From Phycisphaerales bacterium (GTDB taxonomy: Bacteria > Planctomycetota > Phycisphaerae > Phycisphaerales > SM1A02): 53,266 nucleotides of DNA. Within the stretch, counting starts at the first letter, position 1; each line of letters begins with the position of its first letter. A model generated the notes under the pieces. It saw nothing but the letters and a program-made list of their open reading frames with translations, did no database searches and was not told the DNA's origin. Positions 26,155 to 34,208 of the stretch are shown here, piece by piece. The position numbers and the translations under genes are program-made. The DNA lies in assembly GCA_030748455.1 (NCBI GenBank), contig JASMLY010000037.1, positions 1-53,266 on the forward strand, written 5' to 3'.

Positions 26155-26198
26155 GGAAGGACACCCACGTGCTTTCGCACAGAACCCTTGAGGAAGGA
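26155..26198 (+). promoter_or_regulatory. Twin GGAAGGA motifs in the csrA leader
   Basis: GGAAGGA occurs at 26155-26161 and again at 26192-26198, the second copy being the csrA Shine-Dalgarno eight bases before its ATG. Between them lies a small GTGC-TTTC-GCAC hairpin. CsrA recognises GGA, and pairs of sites a few tens of bases apart can be bridged by one dimer, so this looks like an autoregulatory site. Confidence 0.5.
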
Positions 26199-26206
26199 CC
26201 CGAAAC

Positions 26207-26440
26207 ATGTTAGTTCTATCACGCCATCGGGACGAAACAATTATGATTGGTGATGACATCGAGTTGACCGTAGTCGATATCCGAGGTGATAAAGTTCGCA
26301 TTGGTATCAAAGCGCCATCGAATATTCCCGTACACCGAAAAGAAGTTTATGAAGCAATTCGTAGTGAAAACGAAGGCGCATCGGCGTTCAATCAAACTGA
26401 TTTGAAAGCAGTGCAACCTCCTAGAATTGCAGGGTTGTAA
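26207..26440 (+). CDS. csrA: Carbon storage regulator CsrA
   Basis: A 77-residue RNA-binding regulator. The sequence MLVLSRHRDETIMIGDDIEL, then VRIGIKAPSNIPVHRKEVYEAI, is diagnostic of CsrA; the second segment carries the RNA-contacting residues. A C-terminal extension of about 25 residues (after EAIRSENEG) follows the core. It is downstream of its antagonist fliW. Its stop lies beside a bidirectional terminator shared with pgi. Confidence 0.97.
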   Translation: MLVLSRHRDETIMIGDDIELTVVDIRGDKVRIGIKAPSNIPVHRKEVYEAIRSENEGASAFNQTDLKAVQPPRIAGL

Positions 26441-26462
26441 AAACTAACCGGTGGTTAGTTTT
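26440..26462. terminator. Bidirectional terminator between csrA and pgi
   Basis: AAAACTAACC (26440-26449) pairs with GGTTAGTTTT (26453-26462) around a three-base loop GGT. The A-tract on one side and T-tract on the other make it a terminator in both directions. The pgi stop codon at 26444-26446 lies within the stem. Confidence 0.75.
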
Positions 26463-27694
26463 TCGACAGTGAGTTGCTTCCCTAACTCGACTCCAGGTTG
26501 GGTATAGGGATCGATTTGTAGGAGGTTTCCAGCATACGCTGTGGTTAACTCCCACAAAGCGAACAATTGACCAATGGTGTGTGGACTTACTTGCTCAAGT
26601 GAGAGCGTCCAAGTTGGTTGATCACCATCTGCTACTGCCTCAGCAGTAGCCTGTTGTTCAGCAGTGAGAACTTCTCTCATCGTTTTGTTGCCTAGCCACG
26701 GTGTAGTATCAAAGAGGACACGCTTACCAAGATCAAGGTCATCGCCCTCCTGTACGTGGATAAAACCAATCACCTTATCAGCAGGGCCTTCACGCCAAAG
26801 CTGTAACACACTGTGTTGGTCGGTTGCACCGATTGCAGCAATTGGAGTTGGTCCGACGCGAACGGTATTCTTGTTGAGCTTACCAAGGGATTCAGCCCAT
26901 AGTTGTACCCACCAATGGGTACACTGAACGAGAGAATCGCAATAGGGCATCATAATGTGCATAGGTCTGAGGTCTATCGTATGCCCTATGAGATAGCGTG
27001 CGAGGATTGATGCCATGTTCTCAGGTTTGTTGCAATGTTCTGCCATTGCATTTGCTCCATCGAGCATAGATGAAATATCAATGCCACACATTGCTGCTGG
27101 GAAGAGGCCAACTTGTGAAAGAACACTGAATCTCCCTCCAACACCTTCAGGTACATCAAGCGTTGGCCAACCTTGATCTTCAGCGAATGATCGAAGCGAT
27201 CCAGTTCTTCCTGTTATCGCAACGTACGTAGCTCGAGGTAGCTTTTGAAGCGCAACCATTAAGTTTGAGGCAATTTCGATGGTTTCTCCCGACTTCGAGA
27301 TTACGCACACAACAGTATGTTGCTGGGAGGGATCATCTTGCTGTATTTGTTTGTATGTGGATTGAATTGTTTTGGGATCAACGTTGTCGAGAACGAACAA
27401 TCGTGGACCATTTCTCTCACTATGTGGGAGCAAGTTCCAGTGTGGATCAAGCAACGCAGTATGAATCGCTTTTGTACCAAGCGAAGAACCCCCAATTCCG
27501 ATGACTACTAGGTTTTGGCATTGTGGGCGAATCGAGGAAACGAGCGAATGGACGCCACGCTCATTCGTAGCTCGGAGTTGACCATGCCACAGGTTTTTCC
27601 ATTCTTCCCTTGGTGAAGGGGGTAGTTCCTTCGTACATGGACAACCAAGCGTTGTCGTAGGTGGTGTATTTGTTGTAAGGGTAATCAAGTTCAT
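26444..27694 (-). CDS. pgi: Glucose-6-phosphate isomerase
   Basis: A 416-residue enzyme interconverting glucose 6-phosphate and fructose 6-phosphate. It shows VVIGIGGSSLGTKAIHTALL, the SIS-fold phosphate-binding VISKSGETIEIASNL, and GVGGRFSVLSQVGLFPAAM, all typical of Pgi, with the late catalytic-helix region QPGVELGKQL (Lys). It belongs to the short bacterial form (about 420-450 aa) rather than the 550-aa E. coli type. It begins two bases after the stop of the cystathionine lyase gene and so is the third gene of a cbs-cgl-pgi operon. Its end lies in the shared terminator with csrA. Confidence 0.94.
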   Translation of the reverse strand: MNLITLTTNTPPTTTLGCPCTKELPPSPREEWKNLWHGQLRATNERGVHSLVSSIRPQCQNLVVIGIGGSSLGTKAIHTALLDPHWNLLPHSERNGPRLFVLDNVDPKTIQSTYKQIQQDDPSQQHTVVCVISKSGETIEIASNLMVALQKLPRATYVAITGRTGSLRSFAEDQGWPTLDVPEGVGGRFSVLSQVGLFPAAMCGIDISSMLDGANAMAEHCNKPENMASILARYLIGHTIDLRPMHIMMPYCDSLVQCTHWWVQLWAESLGKLNKNTVRVGPTPIAAIGATDQHSVLQLWREGPADKVIGFIHVQEGDDLDLGKRVLFDTTPWLGNKTMREVLTAEQQATAEAVADGDQPTWTLSLEQVSPHTIGQLFALWELTTAYAGNLLQIDPYTQPGVELGKQLTVEKLTTG

Positions 27695-27696
27695 GA

Positions 27697-28890
27697 TTAT
27701 GCCAACGCTTGATCAAGATCAGCTTGAAGATCGTCGCAATCTTCAATTCCTACACTAAGGCGAACAAGCCCATCGTCAATGCCTAACTGATTTCGCATTT
27801 CAGGTGGGACAGAGGCGTGGGTCATGATTGCAGGGTGTTCAACGAGTGATTCTACACCACCAAGCGACTCGGCTAGGGCGAACACACGGAGCTTTTCTAA
27901 AAAGGAACGACTCGCAGGAAGGCCACCATGAAGAACACATGAAATCATACCACCGCCAGCAATTTTCCCGTCCATGGTCATCTGTTTCATGGCCACGTCG
28001 AATTGTGGGTGGCTAGGAAGCCCAGGATAGATGACCCGTTCAATCGCGCTGTGGGATTCAAGCCAACTGGCGATTCTTGTTGCACTCTCACAATGCCGTC
28101 GCATACGAAGCCCAAGAGTTTTTATACCTCGGAGTGTAATGTAGGAATCAAAGGGACCAAGAATTGACCCGACTGAATTTTGCACAAATCGGATTCTTTC
28201 AGCGAGATCTTTTTGTGCAGTTACAAGGATTCCACAAACGACATCGCTGTGACCGCCTAGGTATTTTGTACCTGAGTGCATGACGATATCGAAACCACAC
28301 GCTAATGGTTGTTGTAAAGCAGGAGTTGCAAATGTGTTGTCGCATGCGAGCAAAATATTTTTATCTTTTGCAATTTCGGCGATGGCTTCAAGGTCAACAA
28401 GTTTGAGCGTAGGGTTTGTGGGTGTCTCAATCCAAATGAGTTTTGTGTTTTCTTGAATAGCGTTTGTGAGTGCATCGGGATCTGTAAGATCGACATGAGA
28501 AAATTGTAACCCCGCAGATGGTGTACGCACTTTTGAAAATAGTCGATGTGTTCCACCGTAGAGATCATCCATTGCAACAACGTGGTCACCACTTTGTAAG
28601 AGATCAAGTAGGGTGCCTATGGCAGCCATGCCACTTGAAAAAGCAAATCCACCATAGGAGGCATCATCTTCTTCAGTGAGTTCAGACCCCTCAAGCCTCG
28701 CTATGCACCGTTCTAGTGCGTACCGAGTTGGGTTGTGGCTTCTTGTGTACTCAAATCCCTTATGAACACCAGGTGATTCTTGGGCGTAGGTAGAGGAGAG
28801 AAAGATCGGTGGCATGACTGCGCCTGTCACCGGTTCTGGCGATTGTCCTGCATGGACTACTTTTGAATCAAATCGTATTGGGTGTTTCAA
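27697..28890 (-). CDS. Cystathionine gamma-lyase / gamma-synthase (PLP-dependent)
   Basis: A 397-residue member of the Cys/Met-metabolism PLP family. PLP-binding Lys209 is in HSGTKYLGGHSDV; other marks are the N-terminal SKVVHAGQSPEP, YTRSHNPTRYALE, GGFAFSSGMAAI, DDLYGGTHRLF and IWIETPTNPTLK. Family members either cleave cystathionine to cysteine or make it from an activated homoserine. Because it overlaps a cystathionine beta-synthase gene by four bases, gamma-lyase activity (reverse transsulfuration, homocysteine to cysteine) is favoured. Confidence 0.9.
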   Translation of the reverse strand: MKHPIRFDSKVVHAGQSPEPVTGAVMPPIFLSSTYAQESPGVHKGFEYTRSHNPTRYALERCIARLEGSELTEEDDASYGGFAFSSGMAAIGTLLDLLQSGDHVVAMDDLYGGTHRLFSKVRTPSAGLQFSHVDLTDPDALTNAIQENTKLIWIETPTNPTLKLVDLEAIAEIAKDKNILLACDNTFATPALQQPLACGFDIVMHSGTKYLGGHSDVVCGILVTAQKDLAERIRFVQNSVGSILGPFDSYITLRGIKTLGLRMRRHCESATRIASWLESHSAIERVIYPGLPSHPQFDVAMKQMTMDGKIAGGGMISCVLHGGLPASRSFLEKLRVFALAESLGGVESLVEHPAIMTHASVPPEMRNQLGIDDGLVRLSVGIEDCDDLQADLDQALA

Positions 28891-30284
28891 CGTGGTAACT
28901 GCCTACGTAAATGGTTAATGAGATCAATTTTAGTAATGAGACCAAGGAATGAATCAGTGTCATCCACAACAATTGCTACTTTATCTTGCGCAAACAATGG
29001 GAGAAGGTCGTCGATGGTATTGTGTGCTGCGAGTGTATCAAGTTCTTTTGTCATGAATTCGCTGCATGGACTTCTGAAATTAGCAGGGTCTTTATGCACC
29101 GCTAGAAGTAAATCGCTCTCATCAATAATCCCTACAACTGATCCTGCTTCATCAAGGACTGCAAGTTGGCTGATGTCGTACAAACGCATTGTTTTGATGA
29201 CTTGGATCAGTGGCATGTTCGGCGAAAGTGTGTGATCTTCCTTACGTTCGTGCCGCCGGCTTATGAGATCGCGTAAGTCACCATGTGTCGTTCGCTCTCT
29301 GAACCCTTGGTCGAGCATCCAGTAGTCGTTGAACATCTTTCCAAGATACTTAGAACCGTGGTCGCAAACGAACGTTGCAACACGTTTTGGCTCTGTTTGC
29401 TCCTTACACCATCGCAGTGCAGCAGCCACGAGTGTTCCAGTAGAAGACCCCGCGAGAATTCCTTCGGCTTTGAGTAATTCGCGTGCTGTTTCGAAGGATT
29501 CTTTATCGCTGATTGTCACACCTGAAGAAACGACATCTAAATCGGTGATTGGAGGAACAAAATCTTCACCGATTCCTTCAACGAGCCACGATCCTGGTTC
29601 AATGGTTGTTCCATCGTTGACAAGTGGCGCAACGATCGATCCTTCTGGATCGGCAAGGATAATTTCGATTTGTGGATTTTTCTCTTTGAGGAATTTTCCA
29701 AGACCTGTGATCGTGCCTCCAGAACCGACACCTGCAACGACAGCGTCGATGTTGCCATTCATTTGTTCCCAAAGCTCAGGCCCAGTTGATTCGTAATGTG
29801 CCTGCACGTTTGCTTCATTTTCGAATTGATTGATGTAAAACCAACCGTTTTCTTCTGAGAGTCTTTTTGCAACATCTTGGTAATAGTCAGGATGTCCCTT
29901 TTCAACATCGCTGCGGGCCATCACAACGGTTGCTCCCATTGCCCTGAGGTGGTCAATTTTTGCTTCACTCATTTTGTCTGGTACAACAACTGTGATCTCG
30001 TACCCTTTTTGGGTCGCTACAAGTGCAAGAGCAATTCCGGTATTCCCTGCGGTAGCTTCAATGATTCTCCTCCCACGAGTGAGATGACCTTCACGTTCAG
30101 CCTTTTCTATCATTGTGAGTGCGATTCGATCTTTAATGGACTGCCCAGGATTCTGCGATTCAAGTTTGAGATACAACTCACATACACCAGTATCAAGTGT
30201 GTGCGTTTTGAGCACTGGGGTGCTGCCGATTAAATCAAGTACGGATCGCACAATAGTGGGTGGATGTTCTTGTGTTTGTGGCAT
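28887..30284 (-). CDS. cbs: Cystathionine beta-synthase with CBS-domain pair
   Basis: A 465-residue PLP enzyme condensing serine and homocysteine. Lys51 in PGQSIKDR is the PLP lysine; the substrate loop EATAGNTGIALAL and the phosphate cup GVGSGGTITGLGKFL follow. The C-terminal third is a Bateman module of two CBS domains (from about MPLIQVIKTMRLYDISQLAV and EFMTKELDTLAAHNTIDDLL), which in eukaryotic enzymes bind S-adenosylmethionine. The heme-binding N-terminus of animal enzymes is absent. ATG 30284 is preferred over 30371 because the earlier reading frame runs through the upstream terminator. It is first in the cbs-cgl-pgi operon. Confidence 0.93.
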   Translation of the reverse strand: MPQTQEHPPTIVRSVLDLIGSTPVLKTHTLDTGVCELYLKLESQNPGQSIKDRIALTMIEKAEREGHLTRGRRIIEATAGNTGIALALVATQKGYEITVVVPDKMSEAKIDHLRAMGATVVMARSDVEKGHPDYYQDVAKRLSEENGWFYINQFENEANVQAHYESTGPELWEQMNGNIDAVVAGVGSGGTITGLGKFLKEKNPQIEIILADPEGSIVAPLVNDGTTIEPGSWLVEGIGEDFVPPITDLDVVSSGVTISDKESFETARELLKAEGILAGSSTGTLVAAALRWCKEQTEPKRVATFVCDHGSKYLGKMFNDYWMLDQGFRERTTHGDLRDLISRRHERKEDHTLSPNMPLIQVIKTMRLYDISQLAVLDEAGSVVGIIDESDLLLAVHKDPANFRSPCSEFMTKELDTLAAHNTIDDLLPLFAQDKVAIVVDDTDSFLGLITKIDLINHLRRQLPR

Positions 30285-30290
30285 TTGTAC

Positions 30291-30296
30291 AATGTA
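30291..30296 (-). promoter_or_regulatory. -10-like hexamer TACATT before cbs
   Basis: On the minus strand TACATT ends six bases before the cbs ATG (30284), with no ribosome site, like the spacing before the MFS gene at 2904. A leaderless transcript is possible. Confidence 0.3.
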
Positions 30297-30356
30297 CCAC
30301 GTCTCGTTGGACGTCACTTCAGGCCTGCCATTGATAATGAATGTGTTTTGGCAAAA

Positions 30357-30386
30357 AGAAAACCGCGTCAAAAGACGCGGTTTTCT
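30357..30386 (-). terminator. Terminator of the prepilin-like gene
   Basis: A 13-pair perfect stem (30357-30369 with 30374-30386), GC-rich core CCGCGTC/GACGCGG and loop AAAA. On the minus strand it is followed by a T-rich run. It lies 34 bases after the prepilin-like gene stop at 30420 and insulates it from cbs. Confidence 0.85.
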
Positions 30387-30419
30387 CGTATACGCAAAAA
30401 AGTAAAAAGAACGAAAGAG

Positions 30420-31580
30420 TTATTTGCCGAGGATGTCTCGACCTTTGACTCCCTGCGTTGTGTGGGTGTGGCCTGACCATGAAACCCAGTCTGAACCGTA
30501 CCCAGTGAAGTAGCCATTGGCACCATCACCTGTGTCGGTGTGCCAAAGTCCCATTCCTACTCCGCTGCTAGCAATGAGGGCGCTGTCACGGTCAGCTTGT
30601 GCGACTTCGAAGGTGCCGACATGGCCGTCAGTGAATGCAGTAATAGGAGCTGATTTGTAGGATTGATTGAAGTGGAATGGTTCGCAACCGTCCCAGCAAC
30701 TATCGAGGTTATTGAACCAAGTTCCTTCCCAGTTCATGCTGCAGTCAGTCACAGCATTTTGTAGCCAGTTGTGTTCCATGAGCCAAGATTTGAGGTTTGG
30801 AAACTGTGCTTGATCAATCGTGCTTGGACGGAAACCGGTGTTAATATCCATTGGGTCTGTAAAGGTAATGTCAGCATCCTCATCCCAAGCATAGACCTGT
30901 GCGTTATACATCAGGGCAGGGGAGATGCAGTAACTTGATGGAGCTAAAATCATGTTTGAGTTCCATGCGGATTCCCAACCCCAGATTGATTGCCCACGGC
31001 TTGAAACGCAGTAGGAACCGTTCAGGGAATCGCAACCTTCGAGTGTACGAAGTGCGATTGTGTCCTTTGGAGCAAAGTATGCTTTATGAAGTGGAAGTCC
31101 GTTCATGTACTCAGCAACTTGAAGGGCGTTTGGATATCGCCAAGTACCGAAGCCATCCATATCCAGACCGCCAGTGTTTCCACTGAGGAATGTATACGGG
31201 ACTACGCCTTCGTAATTGTTGAGAAAGAACACGTATGTCTGATTCCCTTGTGAATGTTCACCGAGTCGGATTCCCACAGGTGTTGTGCCACCACGCAACT
31301 CATCAATTGCTGATTCAACATCCATTCCTCGACGATCACCTGAGGATAGATTTGGAGGTGCTGTCGTGTAATGGTCACCATTCCAATCCGCGGAGTAGTT
31401 TGACATTGCAATGGTGACTTGGTGAAGATTACTCTTCGATTGTGTCATTTTTGCTGTGTCTCTTGCTTTGTTCACTGCAGGTACGAGGATACCTACAAGC
31501 AATGCGATGATCGAGATGACCACCAAGAGTTCGACGATGGTAAAACCATACTTGTCGTTGTTGTTTTGTTTTTTGTTCAT
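30420..31580 (-). CDS. Type II secretion/prepilin-like protein with large C-terminal domain
   Basis: A 386-residue protein with a prepilin N-terminus: basic leader ending KYG, then FTIVELLVVISIIALLVGIL with Glu at mature position 5. After AVNKARDTAKMTQSKSNLHQ, a typical start of the planctomycete prepilin-like families, it has a large domain rich in Trp, Asn, Gly and Cys with an ITAFTDGHVGTFEVAQADRD segment near the end, as in the pseudopilin-like proteins abundant in planctomycetes. The function of that group is not established; it may be a surface filament subunit. A strong AAGGA ribosome site precedes the ATG, and a strong terminator follows, so it is expressed alone. Confidence 0.82.
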   Translation of the reverse strand: MNKKQNNNDKYGFTIVELLVVISIIALLVGILVPAVNKARDTAKMTQSKSNLHQVTIAMSNYSADWNGDHYTTAPPNLSSGDRRGMDVESAIDELRGGTTPVGIRLGEHSQGNQTYVFFLNNYEGVVPYTFLSGNTGGLDMDGFGTWRYPNALQVAEYMNGLPLHKAYFAPKDTIALRTLEGCDSLNGSYCVSSRGQSIWGWESAWNSNMILAPSSYCISPALMYNAQVYAWDEDADITFTDPMDINTGFRPSTIDQAQFPNLKSWLMEHNWLQNAVTDCSMNWEGTWFNNLDSCWDGCEPFHFNQSYKSAPITAFTDGHVGTFEVAQADRDSALIASSGVGMGLWHTDTGDGANGYFTGYGSDWVSWSGHTHTTQGVKGRDILGK

Positions 31581-31913
31581 TGTACGATTCCTTTTTTTGC
31601 GCTCACTCTATATACGGTATGCCCTGCAGGGCGGGTTCAAAAATACACCAAAAATTTACAGCATATCTGTAAAAGAAAGGGGCAATAACGCTGTATGGTA
31701 GGCGAAATAACCCACCGCGGGGTGCAGATCGGAGACATGTGATCGAGATCTGCCAAACCACCTCAAGCTGCGCGAGCCTGATCGACCATGTATAGCATTG
31801 ACGATAAACAATGAAATGCCAAGAGGAAAATGCAAAAAAAAGCGATTTTCTTCAATATATGGGAATTTTTATAGGAGATTGGGTGACAAGGTAACTTATT
31901 AGAAACCAGTGGG
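31581..31913. other. 333-base intergenic region upstream of the prepilin-like gene
   Basis: The region between the ruvB stop and the prepilin-like start has two perfect palindromic elements near the prepilin gene: GCCCTGCAGGGC (31621-31632) and TTTACAG-CATAT-CTGTAAA (31655-31673). Further away is a GCAGATC/GATCTGC pair (31724-31730 with 31747-31753), then AT-rich sequence. No ORF or tRNA was seen. The palindromes may be operators; a small RNA cannot be ruled out. Confidence 0.4.
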
Positions 31914-32948
31914 TTATAGCTCTTTTTTGCTCAATTGTAGCCACTCGTGTCCTTTGGGGGTGATTTGCCTTCCTTTTCGTGTTCTAGCAAGAAAACCTGT
32001 TTGTAAAAGGTACGGCTCAACAACATCTTGGAGTGTGCTTGCATCTTCACCCATTGAAGCGGCAACAGCTTCGACACCCACAGGTCCACCCTCATATGTA
32101 TGTAAAATCGTTTCCATATACGTTCGATCCAACGCGTCCATACCAGCGTGATCAATGCCTTCAAGAGTCAACGCAGCATCGACAACGGAAGAATCAAAAA
32201 CGCTTTTGTGTTTTACTTCAGAGTAATCCCGTACTCGGCGTAGTAGACGCAACGCAATTCTTGGTGTGCCTCTACTTCGAGAGGCAATAATGTGAAGTGC
32301 AGCGCGATCAATACCGAGAAGTTCAAGCCTGCTTGCAGCTTGGACGAGGATGTCTGTTAACTCATCGACTGTATAAAACCGAAGATTATGCACAATGCCA
32401 AAGCGACTGCGTAAGGCACCTGTGAGTAACCCAGCTCGGGTTGTTGCACCGATGAGTGTGAATGGTTTCAACGAATAAGAAACTACACGTGCGTGCATGC
32501 CTGTGTCTAACGTGAAATCAATTTTGTAATCTTCCATGGCTGGGTACATATACTCTTCTACAGCAGCAGGCAAGCGGTGAATCTCATCTATGAACAAGAC
32601 ATCGTTCTCTTCCATGCGAGTTAATGTGCCTACAAGATCGCTCCCTTTGGTGAGAGCTGGTCCTGAAGTAACCCAAGCTCGGGTTCCTAACTCATTGGCG
32701 ATGACATGTGCAAGCGTTGTTTTTCCAAGTCCCGGTGGTCCATACAGCAATACATGCTCCATGGGATCATGCCGTTTTTTCGCAGCATCAAGTGCAATGC
32801 CTAAGCGTTCTAACAATTCGGTTTGTCCGAGATATTCATGAATTGTTGTAGGTCGAATCGCGAGTGGGGATGCAGAAAATAGCGTTTCCCTTGATGCGGG
32901 TGCATCCTCTTGAACTTCTTTTGGTGTGATGATTCGTTCTCGAGCCAT
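31914..32948 (-). CDS. ruvB: Holliday-junction branch-migration helicase RuvB
   Basis: A 344-residue AAA+ ATPase that drives branch migration of recombination intermediates with RuvA. Walker A is GPPGLGKT (70-77), Walker B VLFIDEIHRL, sensor TRAGLLTGALRSRFG, and the C-terminal winged helix begins around LTLEGIDHAGMDALDR and contains the LQRTPRGR-like FLARTRKGRQITPKG. ATG 32948 is used because MARERIITP is the likely start; 32972 is GTG or similar without support. It follows the PLP-enzyme gene by 33 bases; ruvA and ruvC are not in the window. Confidence 0.97.
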   Translation of the reverse strand: MARERIITPKEVQEDAPASRETLFSASPLAIRPTTIHEYLGQTELLERLGIALDAAKKRHDPMEHVLLYGPPGLGKTTLAHVIANELGTRAWVTSGPALTKGSDLVGTLTRMEENDVLFIDEIHRLPAAVEEYMYPAMEDYKIDFTLDTGMHARVVSYSLKPFTLIGATTRAGLLTGALRSRFGIVHNLRFYTVDELTDILVQAASRLELLGIDRAALHIIASRSRGTPRIALRLLRRVRDYSEVKHKSVFDSSVVDAALTLEGIDHAGMDALDRTYMETILHTYEGGPVGVEAVAASMGEDASTLQDVVEPYLLQTGFLARTRKGRQITPKGHEWLQLSKKEL

Positions 32949-32981
32949 TGTGAGGTCTATGCAGGGTACCAAACTTTTGTG

Positions 32982-34208
32982 TTACACAGAGTTTGCATGG
33001 GCAATCGCTGCTTCCATTTGGGACCATCGTTGCTCGATTCCTCCAGTAAGCCCAATTGAAAAACGTACAAGACCAGGTGAAATGCCTGCTTCTTTGAGTG
33101 CACGCTCATCCAATTCGCTTGATGTTGAAGAGCCAGAACATGACATCAATGTGTCAAAGTAGCCAAGGCTAACCGCCATGTACCCAAACTGTTCTTTGTT
33201 TTGCAAATGATTCAAGAGGGCATAGGCTTTCTCTTCTGTTCCCATATCTAGGGTGAAGAGTCCGCCATATCCATACTCTTGATTGAGCTGCGTTGTAAAC
33301 AATTCGTGGTCTGGGTGTGAAGGGAGCCCAGGATAGGTAATCTTGAGATTCATCTCTTGAAGCCTTTTGGAAAAGAGCATTGCACGAGTGCTGTGTTCTT
33401 TCATCCGCGACGCGAGGTGTGGGAGACGTAGTGAGAGTCGAAATGCTACGAGCGGATCCATTGTTGGCCCCAATAGCATCAATGAACCATTGTGTAAATC
33501 CATCAGTTCGTTAATAAAATCTTGACTCGCACAGATGATTCCCGCGATGACATCAGAAGCACCACTGATAAACTTCGTCGCACTGTGCACAACAACATCT
33601 GCTCCTAGTTGCATTGGGCTCACCATCATTGGAGTGAACGTATTATCGACAACAAGGATCGCGTTATATTTATGTGCGATTTCAGCAAGGGCAGCGATAT
33701 CTGCAACTCGAAGTGTCGGGTTCGACAATGATTCGGTGTATAAAATCGATGCGCCATGTTGCATCGCTTCTTCTACACTCTCGAGGTTTTGGATATCAAC
33801 GAATGTCGTTTCTACTCCGCAATTTTTTGGTAAGTATTCTGCAAGGAGTGCCCATGTTCCTCCATACAACGTATTGGAAGAAACAACTTTTCCGCCACCA
33901 CCACACCGTTGCATGATGACAGACGAAATGGCAGCGAGTCCACTCGCAGCGCAGTACCCTGCTTCAGCACCTTCCATCGCAGCAACCATTCTTCCGAGAA
34001 CATACACGGTAGGATTGAAATGACGACCATACAGATAACAGCCACCATCATCGGGCCCATGCAATCCCTCAAAAATTTCTGGCATGATGTCTGGGGTCAT
34101 GACAGTGAATGTAGTACTTGCCTCGATCGACATATTTACACCGCCATGTTCACCGAACTCATGGCGGGAGTCAGCCATTGCTTGCTGTGGATCAAACGGA
34201 GTTGTCAT
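32982..34208 (-). CDS. Cys/Met-metabolism PLP enzyme (methionine gamma-lyase-like)
   Basis: A 408-residue PLP enzyme of the transsulfuration family, with the PLP-binding Lys212 in HSATKFISGASDVIAG. Other marks are YGRHFNPTVYVLGR, CAASGLAAISS, NTLYGGTWALL, YTESLSNPTLRV and FSIGLTGG at the end. It differs from the second family member at 27697-28890 and probably acts on methionine, O-acetylhomoserine or a related thiol. The four-base overlap with rnd and the 33-base gap to ruvB place it in a rnd-(PLP enzyme)-ruvB operon, a mixture without obvious functional logic. Confidence 0.85.
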   Translation of the reverse strand: MTTPFDPQQAMADSRHEFGEHGGVNMSIEASTTFTVMTPDIMPEIFEGLHGPDDGGCYLYGRHFNPTVYVLGRMVAAMEGAEAGYCAASGLAAISSVIMQRCGGGGKVVSSNTLYGGTWALLAEYLPKNCGVETTFVDIQNLESVEEAMQHGASILYTESLSNPTLRVADIAALAEIAHKYNAILVVDNTFTPMMVSPMQLGADVVVHSATKFISGASDVIAGIICASQDFINELMDLHNGSLMLLGPTMDPLVAFRLSLRLPHLASRMKEHSTRAMLFSKRLQEMNLKITYPGLPSHPDHELFTTQLNQEYGYGGLFTLDMGTEEKAYALLNHLQNKEQFGYMAVSLGYFDTLMSCSGSSTSSELDERALKEAGISPGLVRFSIGLTGGIEQRWSQMEAAIAHANSV

